Below the pieces are notes generated by a model that had not been told where the DNA came from, did not search any database, and was given only the letters and a program-made list of their open reading frames with translations. Source: UBA8653 sp963978155 (GTDB lineage: Bacteria > Planctomycetota > Phycisphaerae > Phycisphaerales > SM1A02). Taken from it: a stretch of DNA of 6,120 bases. Position numbers and translations under genes: made by a program. How positions within the stretch are numbered: position 1 is the stretch's first letter; the number at the start of each line of letters is the position of its first letter. The DNA lies in the NCBI GenBank assembly GCA_963978155.1, contig CAXBRK010000123.1, forward strand, positions 1-6,120, in the 5' to 3' direction. This document shows positions 1-4,876 of this stretch, one piece after another.

Positions 1-59
1 TTGATGAATCCTTGGTTGGGGTTGAAGGGGCCGAACCCATCCGGCAGGTGCTGGCGTGA
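1..59 (+). CDS. C-terminal end of an upstream gene (partial, product unknown)
   Basis: The frame beginning at base 3 is open from the left edge and stops at TGA 57-59. It gives a tail reading about DESLVGVEGAEPIRQVLA. The stop overlaps the GTG start of the next gene in a GTGA arrangement, the usual sign of translational coupling inside an operon. Eighteen codons are too few to recognise a family, so I give no product. That it is coding is an inference from the overlap and the ordinary amino-acid composition. The other plus-strand frames are less convincing: one has immediate stop codons, and the other is rich in Trp, Cys and Arg. Confidence 0.5.
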   Translation, partial: DESLVGVEGAEPIRQVLA

Positions 60-1087
60 CGAGCGTTTCGTTGCCCCCCAAGCCGCGGGGGGGCATTGTC
101 GGTCCGGGTGAGATCGCCCACGTCTTCGCCCGGGCGCTCGCGAAGTACGACCTTGGCACCGTCGCGGCGGTGTACGGGCGCCGTCCCGATCGTCGTGAAG
201 CCTTTTGCCGAGAATTCGGCGGTCGACCGGCAGACTCATTGGATGGGTTGTTGCAGCCCGGCGAGGTGGATGTGGTCTATGTCGCGACGCCTCACCCCGC
301 GCACGCTGAGGCGGTGGAGGGTGCTCTTGAACGCGGAATTGCCGTGCTGTGCGAAAAACCCATGACAGTCGCTCCGGCCGAGACCGGCCGTTTGATTGAT
401 TTGGCCCACCGCCGATCCACGCTTCTGGTGGAAGGTTGGATGTACCGCTTCCATCCTCAGATTGAAGCGTTGGTCGCGCTCTTGAAGGACCGGACAATCG
501 GCGAAGTGCATCAGGTTGTGGCCTCGTTTGGTGTCTCTTGCGCAGACCACCTTCCCGAACGCATTCTTGCTCCAGCCTTGGGGGGCGGGTCCATCCTTGA
601 CATTGGGGGGTACCCGGCTTCGGCCGCCTTGTTCGTCGATCGCATCCTCGGTGGGGATGGTGGGGTCACGCATTTTGATGTTTCGTCAGAGGTGCGATCG
701 GACCGGGATGTCGAACTCGATTCCGAAGCCGAGATTCGATTTGATTCGGGACTCCGTGCCAAGTTGCAATGTTCGTTTCATCGTGACCTGGGGTTCGGCC
801 TTCGGATCGATGGCAGCGATGGCTCGCTTGTGCTTCCATCTGTCTTTCTTCCGGAAGGTCGCCGTGATGGCCGCCAGGGGGTCATCGACGTGATCCGTCC
901 CGATGGATCGTGTGTCCGAACCCCTGTTTCAGCCGACATGTGCTGCTTTGGCTTGCAGGCTCAGGCCGTGGGCCGAGCCCTGGAGAACGAGATTCTCGCC
1001 ATGGAATATCCAAAAGTCGATCACCAAGAATCCAGAGCCTTGGCCCATTTGCTCGATGTTTGGAAGTCGACGCCTCTGTTGGCATGA
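56..1087 (+). CDS. Gfo/Idh/MocA-family oxidoreductase (dihydrodiol dehydrogenase-like)
   Basis: Cytoplasmic NAD(P)-dependent dehydrogenase of 343 residues, close to the family's usual 330-350. An N-terminal Rossmann fold opens with GIVGPGEIA (residues 13-21), the dinucleotide loop. The CEKPMTV motif (99-105) carries Lys101, the conserved catalytic lysine. VEGWMYRFHPQ (125-135) begins the C-terminal alpha/beta domain. GGGSILDIGGYP (176-187) holds Tyr186, which lines up with the catalytic Tyr of dimeric dihydrodiol dehydrogenase (Lys97/Tyr180 there). WMYRFHP plus GGGSILDIGGYP point to that subgroup rather than inositol dehydrogenase, but bacterial members act on many sugars and the substrate cannot be read from sequence. 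The GTG start at 56 is chosen because it overlaps the upstream stop (GTGA), follows an AGGTG (46-50), and leaves only about 12 residues before the Rossmann motif; TTG at 71 is the alternative. The symporter gene follows after 33 bases, so the two probably act on the same imported compound. Family assignment is firm; the specific reaction is not. Confidence 0.93.
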   Translation: MTSVSLPPKPRGGIVGPGEIAHVFARALAKYDLGTVAAVYGRRPDRREAFCREFGGRPADSLDGLLQPGEVDVVYVATPHPAHAEAVEGALERGIAVLCEKPMTVAPAETGRLIDLAHRRSTLLVEGWMYRFHPQIEALVALLKDRTIGEVHQVVASFGVSCADHLPERILAPALGGGSILDIGGYPASAALFVDRILGGDGGVTHFDVSSEVRSDRDVELDSEAEIRFDSGLRAKLQCSFHRDLGFGLRIDGSDGSLVLPSVFLPEGRRDGRQGVIDVIRPDGSCVRTPVSADMCCFGLQAQAVGRALENEILAMEYPKVDHQESRALAHLLDVWKSTPLLA

Positions 1088-1120
1088 TCGAAGGATTTCT
1101 AGGGCACTGAGGGCAATCGC

Positions 1121-2740
1121 ATGAACTGGACCATGATTTCATTCATCCTGGCCACCGCCGCGGTGGCGGTGGGCACGGTCTTCTTTGTCCGCCGCATGAA
1201 GCGATCAGAAAACGCCATCGAGGACTATTTTGCGGGTGGGCGTTCGCTGGCATGGCCTGTGGTGGCGGGATCCCTCTTGTTGACCAATTTGTCCACCGAA
1301 CAATTGGTCGGCCTGAATGGTGCTGTCTTTCAAGACGGTCGACTGGTGGGCATCGCTTGGGAGGTTCTTTCCGCGTTTGCCATGATGGCCACAGCACTGC
1401 TTTTCTTGCCAAAGTATTTGGCCAGTGGTTTTACGACCACCACCGGTTACCTCGAGCAGCGGTACGACCGCATGACCCGTCGGGTGGTGTCGGCGTTGTT
1501 TCTCTCGGGTTACGTCGCGGTGCTGTTGCCCGTGGTGCTTTACACCGGTGCGCTCGCGGTTCGTGGGATGTTTGGTCTTGAGCTTGAACTTTGGCTTGTG
1601 GTGGTGGGTATTGGCATTTTGGGCAGTGGCTACGCCATTTTTGGTGGGCTCCGGGCCGTGGCCGTCAGTGACACCATCAATGGCGTTGGTCTCTTGGTTG
1701 GCGGCGTGGCCGTGCCCCTGCTCGCCCTGAAATTTCTCGGGGAAGGTTCGGTTGCCGCGGGCCTGTCCATTCTGGTGCAGGAAAAGCCTGAAACCTTAAA
1801 TCCATTGACCACCCTCAATCAGGACGGAGCTCAGGTCTCCGTGCCTTGGCCGACCTTGTTGACCGGGATGATGTTTATTCAGTTGTTCTACTGGTCCACC
1901 AATCAGGTGATTGTCCAGCGGGCCATGGGGGCCCGTGATCTCAAGTCTGGCCAACAAGGGTTGATGTTTGCCGCAAGCCTCAAGATTCTTGGTCCGGTGA
2001 TGCTTTGCCTGCCGGGGATTATTGCGTTGCACTTGACCGACACGCTTGACATCGATCAGGCCGACACGGTGTATCCGGTACTTGTCCGGGCGGTTCTGCC
2101 GGAGTGGGCGCTTGGCCTCTTCGGTGCGGTAATCGTGGGCTCCATTCTCAGCTCGTTCAACAGCGCGCTCAACTCAGCTTCGACGTTGTTCTGCATCGAT
2201 TTTTACCGCCCGCTGACGTCCCGGGGGAACGACACAGACGATGACAAACGGGTGGTCGCCGCCGGGCAAATTTTTGCCGCAGGTATTGCCATTTTGGCCA
2301 TGATTGTTGCGCCTCTGCTGGCCCAGATGCAGTCGATCTTTGACTATCTTCAAAAAGTCAACGGTCTATACAGCGTCCCGATCATTGTGATCTTCTTAAT
2401 GGGGATCTTGACCCGACGGGCCAATGCTCGTGGCGCGAAGGCGGCCATGGCGGTGGGGGTTCTCTCGTACGCTGCGTTCACCTTTGCCGATGTTGTGATT
2501 TCAGATCTGCAATGGCCAACGTGGTACCACTGGCTCCACGGCTACGGCATCAGCGTGGCGTTGGCGTTTGCGACTGTGGTTGTCTTCTTTGGTCAACCTC
2601 AAGTTGAAAATCAAGATCCGGAAGCGTGTGCTTCACCCGTGGACATGAATCCTTGGTCGATGGCCAAGCCTATTGCGGTGATGATCGCTTTGGCAGCCGT
2701 GGGGTTGTATGCAGGACTTGTGGTTCTCTCGGCCCAGTAA
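1121..2740 (+). CDS. Sodium/solute symporter, SGLT-type (SSS family, SLC5-like), probably sugar-importing
   Basis: Inner-membrane protein of 539 residues with about 14 hydrophobic segments, the usual size for this family. It should use the sodium gradient to import a solute. EDYFAGGRSLAW (34-45) is the family's N-terminal signature. Compared with vSGLT as I remember it, the sugar-site positions are Asn56, Gln61, Glu81, Lys288 and Gln411, all matching (vSGLT N64, Q69, E88, K294, Q428). Tyr257 matches the inner-gate Tyr263. Gln254 replaces Asn260. Trp80 replaces Tyr87. The sodium-site serines of TM8 are Ser344/Ser345 in SSFNSALNSAS. FYWSTNQVIVQR (256-267) resembles animal SGLTs. A hydrophilic stretch (about 491-512) precedes a last membrane segment (513-536). 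The ATG at 1121 follows GAGGG (1109-1113) at good spacing. It sits 33 bases behind the dehydrogenase, with no terminator between, so they are likely co-transcribed. A hexose-like substrate is inferred from the conserved site; the exact sugar is unknown. Confidence 0.93.
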   Translation: MNWTMISFILATAAVAVGTVFFVRRMKRSENAIEDYFAGGRSLAWPVVAGSLLLTNLSTEQLVGLNGAVFQDGRLVGIAWEVLSAFAMMATALLFLPKYLASGFTTTTGYLEQRYDRMTRRVVSALFLSGYVAVLLPVVLYTGALAVRGMFGLELELWLVVVGIGILGSGYAIFGGLRAVAVSDTINGVGLLVGGVAVPLLALKFLGEGSVAAGLSILVQEKPETLNPLTTLNQDGAQVSVPWPTLLTGMMFIQLFYWSTNQVIVQRAMGARDLKSGQQGLMFAASLKILGPVMLCLPGIIALHLTDTLDIDQADTVYPVLVRAVLPEWALGLFGAVIVGSILSSFNSALNSASTLFCIDFYRPLTSRGNDTDDDKRVVAAGQIFAAGIAILAMIVAPLLAQMQSIFDYLQKVNGLYSVPIIVIFLMGILTRRANARGAKAAMAVGVLSYAAFTFADVVISDLQWPTWYHWLHGYGISVALAFATVVVFFGQPQVENQDPEACASPVDMNPWSMAKPIAVMIALAAVGLYAGLVVLSAQ

Positions 2741-2765
2741 CTCCAACCGTCGGGCTGACCAGGAT

Positions 2766-3629
2766 TCACTCGTCCAGATTCCCCGGAAGTGGTCGGTCGT
2801 GTCCGGCCAAACGGGCGGCCAGTTCTGTTTGGCTTGTGACTCCCAATTTTTTGTAAGCGCGGCGAAGCAGTGTCGAGACCGTGTTTATTGAGATGCCGAG
2901 TTGGTCGGCGATCTGCGCTCTGGTCAATCCATCGCCGACTGCAAGTGAAATCTCGCGTTCTCGTGGGGTCAGCGTGTCGAGACCAGCTGCTTCTGCTCGA
3001 GTGGCATCCCACCACGAGACCGTGGACCGTGGTGTGGTCACGACGGTTGGAGAGGGCAGCAATTTCCCAACCAGTGGGTCGAGTGAAATGCTGACGCCTT
3101 GATTGCAAAACCTGGCATCCTCGTCGCTTGGCTGCTGATTTCTTGGCATGTTTAAGAATGAGATGACCGCATGCACCCGGCGCCGGAGTTCAGCGAGTTC
3201 GTTCTTGGTGAAATGGTGCAGGCTCGACTGCCTGAATCTCATCCCTGCTGATGAGTGGAACTCAGGATCCTCGTGCTCGCAGACGATGTCCCGATGCTTG
3301 GAGTGGATCATCTTGGAGTGCTCAAGCAGCCGGTCCGTGACCTCAGTGTCATGCTCGTCGTACGCAATGATGATTTGTTCACCAGTGGCTTGATAACTGA
3401 TCTTCGTGCGCGATGTGTGAACCTTCATGAGGAGTTGGTGCTTGACCAAGGCGTCGACAGCTTGGCGAATGACTTTGATGTCCAGCTCCAAAGTCTCTTC
3501 AAGCTGCTGAAGTCTGACGGCCTTCCTAGAGGCGCGGATGAACTCCCAGATTTTGAGGGCATCGGGGTCAAAGATCAGATCCATGACTCCTGCATCAGAG
3601 CAATCCAGTGTGATTGATTTTTGTGTCAT
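2766..3629 (-). CDS. Transcriptional regulator: N-terminal winged helix plus C-terminal LuxR-type HTH
   Basis: A 287-residue cytoplasmic protein with no membrane segment or signal peptide. Residues about 20-90 look like a winged helix of the ArsR/TrmB sort: DALKIWEFIRAS, then a recognition-helix-like DIKVIRQAVDALVKHQLL (50-67), then a beta wing (SRTKISYQAT, 73-82). The middle (about 95-215) has a His-rich part (104-125), a charged helix (141-158) and a low-complexity linker. The C terminus (217-275) is a clear GerE/LuxR domain, with LTPREREI at the start and the recognition-helix region ISINTVSTLLRRAYKKLGV (246-264). No response-regulator receiver or autoinducer domain is present. The ATG is fixed by AGGAGG (3636-3641), six bases upstream. 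The gene is convergent with the symporter (25-base gap) and divergent from the beta-helix gene. The repeat-rich divergent region is a plausible target, which is inference. The LuxR domain is certain; the winged helix is likely; the signal sensed is unknown. Confidence 0.88.
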   Translation of the reverse strand: MTQKSITLDCSDAGVMDLIFDPDALKIWEFIRASRKAVRLQQLEETLELDIKVIRQAVDALVKHQLLMKVHTSRTKISYQATGEQIIIAYDEHDTEVTDRLLEHSKMIHSKHRDIVCEHEDPEFHSSAGMRFRQSSLHHFTKNELAELRRRVHAVISFLNMPRNQQPSDEDARFCNQGVSISLDPLVGKLLPSPTVVTTPRSTVSWWDATRAEAAGLDTLTPREREISLAVGDGLTRAQIADQLGISINTVSTLLRRAYKKLGVTSQTELAARLAGHDRPLPGNLDE

Positions 3630-3635
3630 AAGGCG

Positions 3636-3641
3636 CCTCCT
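3636..3641 (-). promoter_or_regulatory. Shine-Dalgarno site of the LuxR-type regulator
   Basis: The minus strand reads AGGAGG here, a perfect core Shine-Dalgarno sequence six bases before the ATG at 3629. It fixes the start of the regulator and suggests efficient translation initiation. Confidence 0.85.
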
Positions 3642-3709
3642 GCACTGTAACGCACGACCATTCGGGTGCTATCGGATTGCTTCGCTTCCTCTGGTGAGTT
3701 GTTGTGTGG

Positions 3710-3731
3710 TTGTCATCTCAAGGGGTGACAA
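3710..3731. repeat. 22-bp inverted repeat TTGTCA-N10-TGACAA (candidate operator)
   Basis: The arms TTGTCA (3710-3715) and TGACAA (3726-3731) are perfectly complementary. The centre, TCTCAAGGGG, can extend the pairing with G-U wobbles. It sits 80-100 bases upstream of the regulator's start and has no T-run on either side. A dimeric-repressor operator is plausible but unproven. Confidence 0.45.
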
Positions 3732-3750
3732 GATCCGGAAAAGCGTTGAA

Positions 3751-3771
3751 TAGAAGGTTAATTGCCTTCTA
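3751..3771. repeat. 21-bp inverted repeat TAGAAGG-N7-CCTTCTA (candidate operator)
   Basis: Two perfect 7-base arms (3751-3757 and 3765-3771) flank an AT-rich spacer TTAATTG. There is no T-run after it on either strand, so a terminator is unlikely. Its centre is about 40 bases from that of the preceding dyad. It may be a binding site for the adjacent regulator; the sequence alone does not show which protein binds. Confidence 0.5.
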
Positions 3772-3814
3772 AAGCTCAAGAATTCGCTGTGCATCACCCC
3801 CGATGCGAGTATGG

Positions 3815-3854
3815 TGGATTTGCAAGTCCATCTGAAGTCCATCGGCCAAATCCA
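3815..3854 (+). repeat. Inverted repeat TGGATTTG/CAAATCCA enclosing a tandem AAGTCCATC repeat
   Basis: TGGATTTG (3815-3822) pairs with CAAATCCA (3847-3854). Between them AAGTCCATC occurs twice (3824-3832 and 3835-3843), one DNA helical turn apart (11 bases). A related AAATCCATT lies at 3848-3856. The element ends 18 bases before the ribosome-binding site of the beta-helix gene. It could be a leader hairpin or phased protein-binding half-sites. Confidence 0.45.
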
Positions 3855-3872
3855 TTTCCTTTGGCTGTATGT

Positions 3873-3879
3873 AAAGGAG
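3873..3879 (+). promoter_or_regulatory. Shine-Dalgarno site of the beta-helix/dockerin gene
   Basis: AAAGGAG lies seven bases before the ATG at 3887 and decides that start. It is followed directly by a plausible signal peptide. Confidence 0.85.
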
Positions 3880-3886
3880 CCAACTC

Positions 3887-4744
3887 ATGATGCAATCACA
3901 AGCACAATTTGCTCTCGGTCTCACCGTCGCCACCCTGTGCCAGACACTTTCGGCTGACACGATCACCGTGTGCTTGGACGGAACATGTGATTTCACTGAT
4001 CCTTCTGCCGCCGCGGCCTCCGTGTCTGCAGGCGACGTGATTGAAATTGCCGCGGGCACCTATTTGCTTGAAGAGTCTGTTGGTCTGATCACTGGCGCGA
4101 CTATCCGTGGCGCTGTGGGTCCCAATGGTGAGCCAGCGACCATCCTCGATGGGCAAGGTCAAGTACTCGTGCTGGGCACCGCCTATGCTGACCAATCGTT
4201 GTTCGAGAATCTCGTTCTTACCAACGGCTACGGCGACTATGGCGGTGGTGCCCGGTTTGTGGCCTCAGACGATGTTGTCGTTCGCAATTGCCACTTTGTT
4301 GGGAATCATGCCAACTGGGAAGGCGCCGGGATTCGAATGAGCTTGGGATCGACAGTTACTTTGGTTGACTGCGAGGTCACAGGCAACATTGCCACTCACC
4401 CCCAGTGGCCAGGGCAAAGTCGTGGTGCTGGCGTTCGGATCGCTGGCTCCGGAGACACCACTCTTGTTCTTGACGGAACTCGGGTCTGCGGCAACTCCGA
4501 TGGCGTGGGCGGACCGCAAATCATGGGTGGCGTCCCCGTCAATCTCGGCGGATGTGTCACTGATGACTGTGATTCATGTGTGATCACTCAGTTGGATGCC
4601 GATCTCAACGCCGATGGCATCGTCGGCCTGGGAGATCTTCTGATTGTGATGGCCTCTTGGGGCGATTCCGGCGCCGCGGACATCGACGGCGATGGCTCAG
4701 TCGGCGTTGGAGATCTCCTGGCTGTGCTTTCAGACTGGAGTTGA
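3887..4744 (+). CDS. Exported right-handed beta-helix protein with C-terminal dockerin-like domain
   Basis: A 285-residue protein. Residues 1-23 look like a Sec signal peptide: a hydrophobic core FALGLTVATL and likely cleavage at LSA/D, although the usual basic N-region residue is missing. The mature protein has a conserved entry segment (VCLDGTCDF, then GDVIEIAAGTYLL, 49-61). Irregular beta-helix coils follow (about 70-205), with the recurring patterns ATIRGA, TILDGQG, VVVRNCHFVGNHA and VTLVDCEVTGNIA. This is a fold shared by pectate-lyase-like and parallel beta-helix repeat proteins. No carbohydrate-enzyme active site is recognisable. Residues 237-284 form two dockerin-type calcium loops 26 residues apart: Asp239/Asn241/Asp243/Asp250 and Asp265/Asp267/Asp269/Asp276. 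Such tails are frequent on secreted proteins of Phycisphaerae, probably for surface attachment or assembly. Mature Cys residues include C29/C34 and the cluster C223/C228/C231, possibly disulfides. The protein contains no lysine. It is transcribed alone, divergent from the regulator, and ends before a strong terminator. Fold and export are well supported; function is unknown. Confidence 0.88.
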   Translation: MMQSQAQFALGLTVATLCQTLSADTITVCLDGTCDFTDPSAAAASVSAGDVIEIAAGTYLLEESVGLITGATIRGAVGPNGEPATILDGQGQVLVLGTAYADQSLFENLVLTNGYGDYGGGARFVASDDVVVRNCHFVGNHANWEGAGIRMSLGSTVTLVDCEVTGNIATHPQWPGQSRGAGVRIAGSGDTTLVLDGTRVCGNSDGVGGPQIMGGVPVNLGGCVTDDCDSCVITQLDADLNADGIVGLGDLLIVMASWGDSGAADIDGDGSVGVGDLLAVLSDWS

Positions 4745-4760
4745 TTCTCTTTTGAACATG

Positions 4761-4779
4761 CATCGGCCGCTGGCCGATG
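4761..4779 (+). repeat. Perfect hairpin CATCGGCC-GCT-GGCCGATG
   Basis: An 8-base perfect stem (4761-4768 with 4772-4779) with a 3-base loop lies 17 bases after the stop of the beta-helix gene. An AT-rich palindrome, CAATTT-T-AAATTG (4783-4795), follows. The run after the hairpin (ATCCAATTTT) is a poor U-tract, so it is either a weak first terminator or a 3'-end-stabilising structure ahead of the strong one. Confidence 0.55.
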
Positions 4780-4797
4780 ATCCAATTTTAAATTGAG

Positions 4798-4840
4798 AAG
4801 GTGCGGCGTTTGGCTCTCTGCCTAGACGCCGCACTTTTTT
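4798..4840 (+). terminator. Strong intrinsic terminator after the beta-helix gene
   Basis: GTGCGGCGT (4801-4809) pairs perfectly with ACGCCGCAC (4826-4834). The stem can extend inward through TT/AG, and a run of six T (4835-4840) follows. This is a textbook rho-independent terminator for the plus-strand gene ending at 4744. On the minus strand the stem is followed only by CTTCTCAATTT, so termination of the phosphorylase transcript from the right is possible but weaker. Confidence 0.9.
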
Positions 4841-4876
4841 CATGGAAAAAGCTGAAGCAAAGATGGAGTTCCCTCC

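Larger units (their letters stand above)
3630..3886. promoter_or_regulatory. Divergent intergenic control region, rich in dyads and repeats
   Basis: This 257-base stretch separates the regulator (leftward) from the exported beta-helix protein (rightward) and must hold both promoters. I see four inverted repeats: 3710-3731, 3751-3771, 3791-3806 and 3815-3854. A 9-base direct repeat lies at 3824-3843. Both ends carry good ribosome-binding sites. I could not find a convincing -35/-10 pair on either strand. None of the dyads is followed by a T-run, so they look more like protein-binding sites or leader structures than terminators. No small gene is evident. Confidence 0.6.

Noticed and set aside
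236..673. Minus-strand open frame inside the dehydrogenase gene
   Set aside because: Antisense to conserved Gfo/Idh/MocA motifs, with no domain and no convincing ribosome-binding site.
2729..2758. Possible hairpin TCGGCCC/GGGCTGA across the symporter stop codon and the convergent gap
   Set aside because: Seven pairs with one G-U, a 16-base loop and no T-run on either strand. Too weak to call a terminator for the convergent genes.
2611..3108. Minus-strand open frame overlapping the symporter end and the regulator's 3' half
   Set aside because: It overlaps the LuxR domain in another frame on the same strand. Its product is low-complexity, Arg/Ser/Thr-rich and lacks motifs.
3148..3617. Plus-strand open frames opposite the regulator (3148-3393, 3255-3617)
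   Set aside because: The regulator has a perfect Shine-Dalgarno and clear LuxR motifs in its frame; these are shadows.
3746..3774. TTGAAT ... CTAAAG as a sigma-70 promoter for the beta-helix gene
   Set aside because: The spacing is 17 bases but the -10 match is poor and the element overlaps the 3751-3771 dyad; I cannot support it as a promoter.
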